Shown here: piece by piece, positions 23,950 to 35,254 of the stretch
Layout: each line of letters opens with the position of its first letter
Position numbering within the stretch: the first letter of the stretch is position 1
DNA from: Adiantum capillus-veneris
Taxonomy: Eukaryota; Streptophyta; Polypodiopsida; Polypodiales; Pteridaceae
Reading direction: 5' to 3'
Length of the DNA stretch: 64,000 nucleotides
Assembly: GCA_014529385.2 (NCBI GenBank)
Contig: CM043959.1
Location: 12,836,809-12,900,808 of the forward strand
Notes under the pieces: generated by a model
What the model saw: the letters and a program-made list of their open reading frames with translations, nothing else
Databases searched by the model: none
Told to the model about the DNA's origin: nothing
Made by a program: the position numbers and the translations under genes

Positions 23950-24345
23950 GACCAAGGCAGTGCGCTCTTCCCGTCCATGTTTGCTTGTGTAGTGATATTG
24001 CTGCTTTCTTGGTGCTGCTCTGCTGATTGCATCTAGAAAGACACCCTCCCTTGGCATTCCAAGAGACAACATCCCAAACAGGAAGCTCCTCAAGCACTTT
24101 TTGTGCTTTATGAAGTCGACCATATTTGACATATTTGGCATACATGTCGACCAAGTCAATGCCAAGCACGATATTTACCCCTGACTAGTAATATCATTCT
24201 GAAATTTTTTCCGATATCAACATCAAATGCCGTCTCTCTGCATCTCCTAAAAATAGCGTCGAGCTTCCTGACCTTGACCCTATTTGATATAATCAATGCA
24301 CTCCATGAGACAACATTGCAGATAGGAAGAAGAATACACAATTGG
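23950..24345 (-). pseudogene. PPR-type pseudogene (5' part, upstream of Copia-1)
   Basis: The minus strand reads N-V-V-S-W-S-A-L-I (near 24310) and then L-V-D-M-Y-A-K with K-V-L-E-E-L-P-V-W-D-V-V-S-W-N-A (near 24160-24060), typical plant PPR PLS motifs. Frameshifts and a six-residue insertion (Y-V-K-Y-G-R region) show decay. With 17690-18427 it forms one pseudogene interrupted by Copia-1 at GACCA. Confidence 0.65.
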
Positions 24346-24542
24346 TGGTCCTAGGGTCATCTTGCAGCCGAGGCATAACACACACTAAGCATTATTCAAA
24401 AAGAGCCCTCGGAACGACAATATGCACCAACAAACGGGTGTTGGGTATTGACCTCTTGTGTGCGACCTCCTCTGTTTTTAGATCCATGACTTGCTCAGTG
24501 TAAGAGACTCACATGTCCCAAAGGTTACAGCAGCTCAATAGA

Positions 24543-24789
24543 ATGTTTGGAAAAATGATGTTTCTCGAACACTGGGTCGCAGGTTATAGAAGCTCAATAG
24601 AACACGTGTAGCCATAGCCGCAGTGAGAGTGACATATAATAAGCAGCCACGCAGTCTGAAAGGGTATGTTTGGAAAAATGATTTTTCTCGCACACTGGGT
24701 CGCATGCTATAGCAGCTCAATAGAACACGTATAGCCATAGCCACACTGAGAGTGACATATAATAAGCAGCGGCATAGTCTGAAAGGGTG
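24543..24789. repeat. Two tandem copies of a 123-bp unit
   Basis: Units begin 'atgtttggaaaaatgat' at 24543 and 24666 and share 'cactgggtcgca' and 'gagagtgacatataataagc'. A third, diverged partial unit begins near 24874 ('atgtttggtaaaatgaaatt'). No gene is evident. Confidence 0.85.
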
Positions 24790-25021
24790 TGTGTAATTTA
24801 TATGACTGGAACCAATATTGAAGAGAGAGAGAGAGAGAGAATCACCTAATTTTCTAAAATTTTCCCTTGGAAATGTATGTTTGGTAAAATGAAATTTCTC
24901 GAACAACTCGTCACCATGCCGGTTGAGGAGGTCATGAAGATGTGTCTCAGCTTAATATGTGCAGCGGCGTAGCCTAAAAGGGTGCGTGCAGTTATGGCTG
25001 GAACCAAATTCCAATTATATT

Positions 25022-25158
<137 letters not shown>

Positions 25159-25387
25159 CCTGCAGTCACCTTTGATCACCATGCCGATGTGCAGGCTGAG
25201 GAGGCCATGAAGACCCAGCCATTCATATCGTCGTCAACTTGGACTCAGAGAGAGAATTGGTGGGCAGTGGGAGGTGGCTTGCAGGCTCGTACGTACTGAG
25301 GGCAGCCCAAGTTGGAGTTAGTCAAACGGAAGGGAGGACCCGCAGCCCAAAATTGGTAGCCTGTAGGACTCAAGACTGGAGCACACA

Positions 25388-25420
<33 letters not shown>

Positions 25421-25770
25421 CCTTGTGCCGTCGGGCATCTTCAGAATGCACTTGACGGAGCAAAGAGAAGCTGCCATGTGGTAGGGGGATACCGAAATCC
25501 CTCCCCCTTTTATACTAGTATAGAAACACACACACACACATACACACACACATACACTCTATTTTTATCTCTCTCTTGTAGCACATATATTCATACTATG
25601 TCTCTTCTTTTTTAAAATTTATAAATCATGCCGTGCACGTTTTCTCTCCCTCTCTATCTCTCTCTATGTCTCATAGTTTGTAGAACACACAAACTCTCTC
25701 TCTCTCTCTCTTAAACACACACTCTCTCCCTATGGAGTGTTCTATAATTTGATCTTCTTCTCTTTGTGCT

Positions 25771-25801
<31 letters not shown>

Positions 25802-26204
25802 AGTAAAGATTCTTCTTTCGTATGAGAAAAGGGAGAGGAATAAGATTTAGATTTAGCTAAATAAAAACAAAACTCAAAACTCTCTCAAGCTCCATGCAAT
25901 GGCGCGTGGTGCTTGAGGAAGTTTTGTTTTGATTTTCTCCTTTGGAAAACAAACAAGTGAAAGGCATCGTTTTGCAAAAGATTAAATGAAAGTCAAGCTT
26001 TTAAAGGCTTGGAGTTCTAAAGTTTAATACTTTGAAGTGCAACATTTGAACTTCAAAGGATAATTCAAGTTCTAAGACTTAAAGTCTATCCTCGTAACTA
26101 AGTCTCCTTTTTAATAATCTACCCAAGGCTCTACAAAAGTTTAAACTTCATAAAATTTGAAAGCTCACATTTTTTTAAGCTTCTTGAAATGCAACTAAAA
26201 AAAA

Positions 26205-26692
26205 CAAGTGAGAGGGTGATAAAATCATTAGGTTGAGTTTAACTAGAATTATATAAAGTAAAGCATTGTTTAAGAATATCTCTTTTATTAAGGGACCTAG
26301 TTCCCTCCTTGCAAAGAAGCAAACCAAAAATAATAGTTGAATTTTTGAATTTGTAAGATTTTTGAACTAAGTTCTCACATACTTTACTATTTTTTTTCCT
26401 TTACCATGGTTTTCTCATTTAGTGTTAGTATATGTATGTGTATGTGTAAAATAAATAAATATATGTCTGTGTATGTATGTATATGTATAGAATTTACTAG
26501 AATTTTAACATTATAAAAGAAAGAATGCAAGTGAAGTCAAGCGTTGTAAGGATGTGAAATGAAAGGTGAAATAGAAAGATTCATTTAATATTTGAAAATG
26601 AAAATAACATTTAAAATAAGTTTTCATCATGGCACTGAAAACAATAAAAGTATGCCTAACCCAACTCAACACTAAGGCTTCTTTTAAAAAGC
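26205..26692 (+). mobile_element. D-family short copy 1 (about 490 bp)
   Basis: It begins CAAGTGAGAGGGTGATAAAA with TTAGGTTGAGTT inside the left end, and ends with CCCAACTCAACACTAAGG then CTTCTTTTAAAAAG. The subterminal TTAG-GTTGAGTT and AACTCAAC-ACTAA are roughly inverted. The matching site in the duplicated segment (34085-34098) is uninterrupted, and A-rich sequence flanks both sides. No ORF. This may be an internally deleted relative of 12961-16425. Confidence 0.5.
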
Positions 26693-26837
26693 AAAAAATG
26701 GGACTTATTGATGACGACATGAAGTGGATGGTGTCCGTATTGTAGGGTCCTTTTTGGTGCTCTTTGCAGCCATACATCCTGTTCAATAGAACATGGCTAT
26801 AGTTCTCATTATTTCATAATTAATCAAGAGGCATTTG

Positions 26838-26888
<51 letters not shown>

Positions 26889-26920
26889 CCCTATATATTA
26901 TGGAATGAAAAATGCAAAGT

Positions 26921-26980
<60 letters not shown>

Positions 26981-26988
26981 GTGAGTGA

Positions 26989-27050
<62 letters not shown>

Positions 27051-27082
27051 CCCTATTTATTTTGGAATGGAAAATGCAAAGA

Positions 27083-27158
<76 letters not shown>

Positions 27159-27225
27159 AATAGAGAACGCGTTACTCCACCACATGAAAATAGATGATAG
27201 AGCACACATTGCATATGCCACAATA

Positions 27226-27295
<70 letters not shown>
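26838..27295. repeat. Cluster of GA and GT/GA microsatellites
   Basis: Tracts at about 26838-26882, 26920-26978, 26990-27045, 27089-27153 and 27231-27295 are separated by short unique pieces. 'agagcaccctatatatt' (26884) and 'agagcaccctatttatt' (27045) show that a unit of about 160 bp is itself tandemly duplicated. Confidence 0.9.
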
Positions 27296-27297
<2 letters not shown>

Positions 27298-27460
27298 AAA
27301 AGTATGTGAGAGAAAAGCACACACATACATACTAATTTTAAGAGTAATTGTAAACAATACCTTTTGTGGTTTAGATTGTGGTCTTCAATTTTGTTGACTC
27401 TCGCTCGGTTTAGGTCTTGATCGGAAAGTCTCACTCAAAGTTTGAAACTCCTCATTCCCT

Positions 27461-27650
27461 AGCATCTCCCTTCAAACAAAAGTAGAAGATTTGCAGCACC
27501 AACACTGGGTCTTGCTTATCAGCAAGAAGGCAAGCAAATTCCATTTCCTCAATGAACCCTTTTGCAGTTTCATTTGATTTCCCACTAAACTCCAGAAAAC
27601 TAAACACCATGTCTTCCAAAATCTTAGTAAACTGAATGTAACTTGAAGTG
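27461..27650 (-). pseudogene. Gypsy gag fragment
   Basis: The minus strand reads I-L-E-D-M-V-F-S-F-L-E-F-S-G-K, then F-I-E-E-M-E-F-A-C-L-L-A-D-K, then F-C-L-K-G-D-A-R-E before a stop. This is the start of the retrotransposon gag capsid domain, where F-x-G-x-x-x-x-A and L-K-G-x-A-x-x-W are typical. No other part of this element lies beside it. It abuts the end of segmental duplication copy 1. Confidence 0.5.
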
Positions 27651-27890
27651 ATTCCTCAGTGGTGGGCATCAAAACACTCTTGGAAAAGAGACAAAGTTAC
27701 ACATCTATAGCTTTATATCCCAAGAGCGTTAAAACTTCAACCTTGGCACCAAAAAGTATACTAAAAACATTCTCAGTAAACCCCAACCAAAAGGCCTATG
27801 CTTCTTTGAAAATTTACAAGCACTCACCCACCCAAAGGACCATAGTATATAGGAGCAAAACCCTGTCAAAAATTTTAATGCTGATATATA

Positions 27891-27892
<2 letters not shown>

Positions 27893-27974
<82 letters not shown>

Positions 27975-28928
27975 TAAAGATTCTTCTCTCATTTGAGAAA
28001 AGGAAGAGGAATAAGATTTAGATTTAGCTAAATAAAAACAAAAAACTCTCTCAAGCTCCATGCACAAGCGCGTGGTACTTGAGGGAGTTTTGTTTTGATT
28101 TTCTCCTTTGGAAACAAGTAAAAGGGTCACGATGGCTTTCAAAAACAATAAGAAAGTGATTAAATTGTTAGGTTGAATTAAACTGCTATTAGTGTTTGGA
28201 AAAGGATTGCCTCAGCTTAGTCTTAAGCCGATTGAAAATCGAGACTATAGCTAGCTGCAAACCATGGTAAACGGAAGAAAAACCGATGAAATATGTAAGA
28301 AATTCATCCAAAAATTTTACAAATCTCAAAATTTTTGCTAGTATTTTCAGTTTTCTTCTTTGTGAGGAGGAAACTCGATTAGCAGTCGCTTAATAAAAGA
28401 GACTTTTTCGAACGTTAATATTGATTGGAATCAAGCTATAAAATGCAAGAAATGTAAAGCCATGTGAAGTTGTGAAATGAAAGGTGAAATAAAAAAAACT
28501 AATTAGTATATGTGTGTGCGTAGAATTTATTAGAATTATGCAAAGTGAAGCTTCTCTTTAGCATTCTAAAGCAATAGAATGAAAAAAAAATATATACGTG
28601 TGTGTGTAAAATTTATTAAAATTATGCAAGGTGAAGCTTCACTTTAGCATTCTAAAACAACAGAGTTCAAGAAAAGTAAAGACATGTCAATATGTGAAAT
28701 GAAAGGTAAGTCTCCATCATACACAGAAAACAATGAAAGTCTCCCTGACCCAACACAACACTAAGGGGTTTCTTTTAGAAAACCAAAAAAACAAGTGAAA
28801 GGAGTCACTTTGTAGAAGATTAAATGAAAGTCAAGATTTTAAAGCATTGGAGCTCTAAAGTTTAATACTTTGAAGTGCAATGTTTGAACTTTGAAGGAAA
28901 GTTGAAGTTCTAAGACTTAAAGTCTATC
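27893..28928. repeat. Segmental duplication, copy 2, first half
   Basis: It opens with (CT)n-(CA)n (27893-27971) and repeats the 25772-26095 sequence, with a D-family insertion after 'ctcctttggaaa' (28114). It ends at the LINE target site. The second half is at 33981-34500. Confidence 0.75.
28115..28790 (+). mobile_element. D-family short copy 2 (about 675 bp)
   Basis: The left end is CAAGTAAAAGGGTCACGATG, then AACAATAAGAAAGTGATTAA and TTAGGTTGAATT. The right end reads CACTAAGGGGTTTCTTTTAG. Compared with copy 1 the interior is rearranged and holds two tandem pieces with GTGAAGCTTC and TTTAGCATTCTAAA (28547-28572, 28631-28657). The flanks carry direct ACAAGT(A/G)AAAGG on both sides; the empty site in duplication copy 1 has one such string. 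Confidence 0.45.
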
Positions 28929-29203
28929 CTTGGTAAGTGAGCATTGGCGCGATGAAGTAGGGTATGTGTGATGAAGTTGGGTATGCGATGTGTACTGTGT
29001 ATTGTTGGCTTGTGTACTATGGCTCTAGATGTTGGTGAGCTCGTGGTAGCATCCGTCACCCTCAATCTCGCAAGTTTTTTGAGTTTTGTAGCATCACTGT
29101 AAGTTTCCATGCCTTAAGCGTCCCCGTCTCCCCTCTTGCCCGCCTGCATACATTGTTGCTTGCTTACGCCGAGCCCCCCTCCATCTGCTGTGGTAGGTAG
29201 TTG

Positions 29204-29538
29204 AGATTATTAGCACTTTGTGATAATAATCGCCTTTGGGATTGCCTGCATCGCGATTATTAGCCTTAATAATCGCAGTTTGAGCCTACCTAATAATCGC
29301 ATGTGCATGTGGAGAATTAACGAGTTTTATCTCCTTGATTAAGATCTCCCTTTTGTGCAAGACCGTGAGCTGAGCAGCACGCGTGGTGCGTTAAGCAACA
29401 AGGCAGTGCCCCCCCCCCCCCCCCCCCCCCCATTGCAGCACGCGATTATTATCTTTGGGGATTATTAACTATTGCTCTTTTTGCGAGTATTATCTAAAAG
29501 AGATAGCGATTATTATCTTTTTGTTAAGGCGATTATTA
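29204..29538. repeat. Ten GCGATTATTA-like motifs in the LINE 5' region
   Basis: GCGATTATTA or its complement TAATAATCGC occurs exactly or with one or two changes at 29204, 29223, 29253, 29267, 29291, 29442, 29458, 29483, 29506 and 29529, seven in one orientation and three in the other. They lie upstream of the ORF1 ATG (29580), with a C run at 29410-29431 between groups. Confidence 0.85.
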
Positions 29539-29579
29539 ACCCTTTTGTAACTTGTGTCAGTGAGGCCTTTCACCGCGCC

Positions 29580-29994
29580 ATGGCGAGCTTCTCTAAGCTG
29601 TCCTACAACGAAGCAGTGGCAGACAAAGAGAAGCCTGACGCTCTGAAGATTATCGAGCCAACCGACGACCTTGTGAAACCGGGCGTAGATGATAGCGGGT
29701 GAAAAGTTGAGGGCTCGCAACAAGTATCTCATATTTCATGTAAACGGTTCAAAGAAAAGGCTAGGGCTTGGGGAAAAATCAAAGGTCTCCCGTTAGATTT
29801 CCCAAAGCCTACTATCCTATATGATAACATATTTGAAGTTTTGGGGAAGACAAATAAAGAGGACCTTTTCACTTCCAAGCTAGATACCATACAGGTTCCA
29901 ACAGAAAAGGAGCCAATGGAAGAGGACGACTTGAATGGGAACTCTGGTGAAGAGTTCTTGGAGGCAGAAGAATTTGTCCCCCTTTCCCAATGAT
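29580..29994 (+). pseudogene. LINE ORF1 remnant
   Basis: It starts M-A-S-F-S-K-L-S-Y-N-E-A-V-A, runs 40 residues to a stop at about 29700, and continues in another frame (A-R-A-W-G-K-I-K-G-L-P-L-D-F-P) with an acidic tail (E-E-D-D-L-N-G-N-S-G-E-E-F) to a stop at 29992. Its position just before the endonuclease fits a LINE ORF1, but the usual zinc knuckle is missing, so it is truncated. Confidence 0.5.
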
Positions 29995-29999
29995 GATGG

Positions 30000-32900
30000 A
30001 TACTCTCTCTATTCAATCTTGGAATGTGAAGGGATTTAAAACCCAAACAAGGACATTATCTTCTGGTAAGAAGTGAAGAAAGAGTAGGTAGTCAATTGCT
30101 GGGCCATCCAAGAACACCATTTGGATGCTCGTTGCAAGAGAAAACAGGATGTAGGAAAAAACTTATCTTTTATGGGGAAGGAAGCGACGGTTTCAGTGGT
30201 GTCTTGTTCATTGCTGATAGAGATTTGGAGCCAAAGGTGGTTCTAAAAAACCCCTCTGGAAAGTCCTTGGTGTTAGAATCATATGGGACAATTAACCTAT
30301 CACTATAGTAAATGTTTATGGCCCTTGCAACGCAAAGGATAGAGCTAAACTGTGGATGCAGCTCAGGGATACTCCGATCGAAGGGGAGTGGCTGATGGTT
30401 GGAGATTTCAATATGGTCGAGAAACAGGGTCGAGAACAGTCTACTGGCTGGCTCAGAAAAGTCTAAATGGCTGAGCTTATGTGAGAAGTGGGCTATGATT
30501 GACTTGTGGGAAGTGGGCCTATGGAACATCATGCCTGGATTCACCTACACAAGCCTTCAGTATGCCCGCACTGCCTCGTGGCTGGACAGATGCTACTACT
30601 CTCATCAAGCTGACTGAATCTCATCGACATTAGAGATGAAGGTAATCTCAACAAAAAGCCTCTCCGATCACATGCCATTACACTCACAACTCAAGAAAGA
30701 TAAGGCGGAGGGCAATCCCCGAGAGGGGAGAAAAAGCTTCTTCTTACAAGGATTCGCCTGTTCAAAGACCCTCTCTTCAGAAGCATCACCAAGAAAGCCT
30801 TGGGAAAGCTCAAGAAAGATGTGGGGATAAATAAACCTAGTGCTTGGAATGTATTTGTTTGGTGTGTACAAAAAGCTATCAAAACTTCGGGTCCTTGGGT
30901 TAAAAAAGCCAATGAGGCACATATCAAACATCTCGTAGATGAGGTAGCACAATTAGCCTCTAGGAAGGCTTTCGGACTGGCTACCGAGGATGAACACAAG
31001 CAATGTCTTGAAGCTAAATCTCACTTGGCCAACGAACAACTAGAGGAAATCAAGAAGGCGAGATTGCTCTCTAGGGAAACTTTCCTTCAACCAGAGCCTT
31101 CTAACCAAGCATAGTTTTTTAGGGCTCTGAAAGTGAGGAAAAGTCGAGGCCACGTGCAAGTGCTCGATGATGAGAAAGGGAATACAATTCAAAACCAAGA
31201 TGAGATGGATGCACTTATGCTCAAGTGTCTCAGCCATATTATCGGCCAGCCAGAGACCCAATCTCAGAAAGTGGAAGAAGCACGGGCGTCGTTACTTGGG
31301 AGTGTTGAAAATAAGGTTCCTCAGGAGAAAGCCAACCGCATGGAAAAGGCCTTCTGTGAGGAGGAATGCTCAGTGGCACTAAAAGCTCTTGGCAATGAAA
31401 AGTTCCCTGGCTAGGATGGACTGACGGCTGAATTCTTCAGGGAATTTTGGGATGATCTCAAGGGTCCACTCACACAGATGGCCAATCAAGTTGTTTCCAA
31501 AGAGTCGTTGGATGCAAGTGTTAAGAGAGGGCTTATCAAGCCCATCCCCAAACAGATCTGCTGCTCTCAACTTAAACATTGGCATCCCCAAACAGATATG
31601 CTACTCTCAACTTAAACATTGGCATCCCATTACGATGATGTCAGGAGCATACAAAATTATTGCCAAGGCAATAGCTCTCAAAATTGCCCCCCTCCTGAGT
31701 TGGATCATCTCTCCCCATCAACAAGGGTTCATTAAAGGGAGATCTATATATGACAATATCTTGGTAGCAATGGTAGGAATAGAGTATGCATCCTTCTCCA
31801 ATCAAGAGTGCATCTTGCTGCAGCTGGACCTCGACTATATAGAAGAAGTCATGGTAGCTTTGGGCTTTGGGCCTCGCCTTTGTCACCTCATACACACACT
31901 AGGCATTGGCAGCCAATCAGAGCTTGTGTTTAATGACAAAATGGTGGGATCTTTTGAGGTTAAAAGGTCTATTAAGTAAGGATTTCCCCTGGCCCCCTTT
32001 CCTTTTGCCATCGGGTCGCATCCTCTCATTACGATGCTCGAAGCTAGTACTGCGCGGGGAGAGATTCAAGGTCTGGCATTATCGGGCAACAACCAGCTAC
32101 TGGCCAAAATGTTCGCAGATGATTCGCTCCTATTCTTGAAGGCATGCCCTCAAGTTGTCAGGAGAGCTCTGGAGATTGTGCAAACATTTTCCGTGGCCTT
32201 GGGATCCAAGTGCAAATATAGAGAAGTCAAGACTAATCTCCCTGTCGGAGAACGACTCTTTTGACCTTGCAGTCTGGACAGGAGAGATTATCTCAAGAGG
32301 GAATGTATTTAGACACCTGGGAGCCCCCGTGGGGTGGACATAACCAACAATCAAAGATTTCAATGGGTCCTTGAGAAAATAAGCACAAAAATGAGAAGAT
32401 GGGAGTTTGTTCTCCTCCCCTTCTAAAGCCGGATTAGAGCGATTAATGCTTTTATGATCCCGTATATTGCTTTCCTCAACCCCGTGCTCAAGATGGCTAA
32501 GTGTAATTGGAAAGAATTCTTAAAACGAGTGAAAAGGTTTCTTTGGAAGAACAACATGAGAACCTCCCAGCGATGGCAGTGGGCTAGATGGGAGGTAGTT
32601 TCTCACCCGGTAGACCAAGGAGGGCTTGGCATTATGAACCTTGTATCCCATGCTGAGGCCCTTTGTGCCAAATTTATGGTCTCATTGGATAAACAAGACC
32701 AAGCTTGGGCTATCATGACCAAGGAAATGCTTGATGCAGTAAGACTGGGATCGAAAGGGGGAAAGTGGAAGGGGGTTGTGATGCATGAAAAACTTCTCAC
32801 CCTGAAGTGGTCTTATCTTAGATCAAGTGGACTCTCAAGGGAGCTATGAGGAAGTGCAAAAGTGAAACTAAGGTTTTGGAATGGGGGGAAGTAACTAGAT

Positions 32901-33808
32901 ACTTTAAGAACTCAATTTTGCAATGGTCCCCTTGGCTCTCTAAAATATTGGGGCCGCCACAAAGTCCCTATTGGATAGAAATGGCGAGGAATGTGAATAA
33001 TAAGGGGCTCATTTGACTAGAGCAATTCTGGGATGGCAACAGGAAGTGCTGGAAAACTGCTGACTCTTTAGCCATCCAATTTCAACTGAATGGCTTTGAG
33101 ATCTTACTAGTGTACATGGTGATGAAAGAGCTTGATAAGGTGGTGATACCAATTTGTGAATCCAACTTTGAATGGGACGCTTGGACATGGCCCGAGAGTA
33201 GCCTCTTTTGGAAACCACACTCTAAAGGCATTTACCATGCATTAATGCACGAGGCTAATTGGTGTAGCCCCCTCAACAAATTATGGAAGAGGCACTGGAT
33301 GAAAAAACGGTGGGAGGGAGTCATGGAGAACATCTGGAAGCCAAGGTGGCCTCATTATATGAAGATATTTCGGTGGAAAGTGATGTGGGGTGCTCTGCCA
33401 ACGGGTGTAAAGATACAAGAAAGAGGCATCGGGTCCGATCGTTGCTCGGGGTGCTGAATAGCTAGTTAAGACCTAGCCCACCTTTTCATGGGATGCCAGG
33501 AAATCAAAGGCATGGCTGCGAAAATATGGAAGTGGATTCAAAGGACATGGCAAATTAAGTTATTCAAGAATGATCTATTCTTTGGTAGTAACAGGTTGGG
33601 AAGTCCTGCTCTTCTTGTCTGCACTGAAATTTTTAGGTACTACTTCTTGCACCATATTTGGCAAGCAAGGAGCCACCACATGTTTGAGGGGGATCTGGCT
33701 GTGGCAAGCTTTTGTGAAATCATACAAGAGAGCAGAGTGATGATCCACATGATCGGAGGCAAACAAGCCTCAGAGGACTGGTCTAGAACAATACATAACA
33801 TCTTGTAA
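30000..33808 (+). pseudogene. LINE ORF2: endonuclease, reverse transcriptase, zf-RVT
   Basis: Endonuclease pieces: I-Q-S-W-N-V-K-G-F (about 30010), W-L-M-V-G-D-F-N-M-V (about 30390) and S-D-H-M-P-L (about 30665). RT pieces: F-F-R-E-F-W-D-D-L (31433), I-I-S-P-H-Q-Q-G-F-I-K-G-R (31708), L-Q-L-D-L-D (31817) and the catalytic F-A-D-D-S-L-L-F (32112). C-terminal W-E-G-V/W-K-x-R-W-P-H-Y and F-x-W-K-V-M-W-G-A-L-P-T-G (33300-33400) with H-L-F-M-G-C (33482) match the zf-RVT region of plant LINEs. Residues after L-D-L-D that normally carry K-A-(Y/F)-D are deleted, and a 40-bp tandem duplication shifts the frame at 31543-31622. Confidence 0.9.
31543..31622 (+). repeat. 40-bp tandem duplication inside LINE RT
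   Basis: Two units start 'catccccaaacagat' at 31543 and 31583 and differ at two bases. The duplication adds 40 bp, so it shifts the reading frame of the reverse transcriptase. Confidence 0.95.
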
Positions 33809-33980
33809 TAAGTAAAGCCTAGGAGTAGTAGTGGTTTCTCTGCCAAGCAGATAACTTGTAATCCTTTGACCCTCAAGGCTCGGTCTGAGCTCAAGGTTGG
33901 TGTATATTTCTGATGTTCTTAATACCATCCACTCACAATTCTGAGTTTTGCAAAAAAAAGAAAAAGACTTAAAGTCTATC

Positions 33981-34500
<520 letters not shown>

Positions 34501-34613
34501 TAGATTTTATCGAGTAGATGATGTTATAGTCTAGGATGTTGTAGAATTAAAAAAATACTTCAAGTTCTATTTTTTGCAAGTGAATCTTGGTTTATTTAAG
34601 GATTTACAGATCC

Positions 34614-34718
<105 letters not shown>

Positions 34719-34889
34719 ATTGTGGGGTGGCTCAAATGTAACTCTCCCTAATGCAAACCACCATTATAGAGGACACGAATGGGTGTTTATTAGTTTGATA
34801 GTATATTTGCAAAGTGGTACCAAGAGATGGTCATCCCCGGTGCCACCATAGGCTGCATCACCCATCAACCCAACTCACATGGAAATTTC

Positions 34890-35254
34890 CATGATTACAT
34901 TGGACTTTGAGAAGCAAGTGGTGATGGATAATCATCTAAGCTACCGCGTGGTGAACAAGAGTGATGTGGTGTCCTGCTTACCAAACCTGTTGACATACTA
35001 GGTCTTTGCCTCAGCCTACAAGCATGTAAGTCAACCCATTTACCTGTACGAGGATGCACTCGGTCAAATTGTCATCCGGCGTAGAAGGCTGCCATCCCAT
35101 CAAGCTTAACTTGGGCTTCTTTGACCATAAGATAGCTTCTTACATAGCCATCATGACTGTGGTGCTTCAAGCTATAGGCTTACTAGCTAGCCATGGACAT
35201 ATCATTCCAGCCATTGCAAAGTGTTTGTTGAGCCGCGAAGAGATCAATTGCTAA
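34890..35254 (+). pseudogene. Possible class-3 lipase C-terminal remnant
   Basis: The plus strand reads S-Y-R-V-V-N-K-S-D-V-V-S-C-L-P-N, a stop after T-Y, then A-Y-K-H-V-S-Q-P-I-Y-L-Y. In another frame it reads L-N-L-G-F-F-D-H-K-I-A-S-Y-I. Class-3 lipases have (Y/F)R-V-V-N-x-x-D-(I/V)-V-P-x-L-P, then Y-x-H-V-G, and a D-H-x-x-x-Y motif carrying the catalytic His, in this order. The match is from memory of the family. A stop and a frameshift separate the pieces and no N-terminal part (G-x-S-x-G) is seen. Confidence 0.4.

Larger units (their letters stand above)
25772..27460. repeat. Segmental duplication, copy 1
   Basis: The block starts with a CT/CA tract followed by 'aagattcttct', runs through 'gacttaaagtctatcc' (26079) and 'gaagtggatggtgtccgtat' (about 26720), and ends near 'tttgaaactcct' (27450). 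The same ordered segments recur at 27893-28928 and 33981-34500. Copy 1 carries a D-family insertion (26205-26692) at a site that is empty in copy 2. Confidence 0.8.
28929..33963 (+). mobile_element. L1-type LINE retrotransposon, degenerate
   Basis: A 5,035-bp insertion flanked by the 17-bp target duplication AAGACTTAAAGTCTATC (28912-28928 and 33964-33980), ending in an A-rich tail (aaaaaaaagaaaa). It carries an ORF1 remnant, an endonuclease/reverse transcriptase ORF2 and a zf-RVT-like tail, the plant L1 order. The unoccupied site is visible at 26078-26094 in the duplicated segment. Many frameshifts and stops make it inactive. Confidence 0.9.

Noticed and set aside
24535-24906. 123-residue minus-strand ORF with repeated hydrophobic segments
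   Set aside because: It is the translation of the 123-bp tandem repeat (123 is divisible by 3), so the protein repeat is a by-product.
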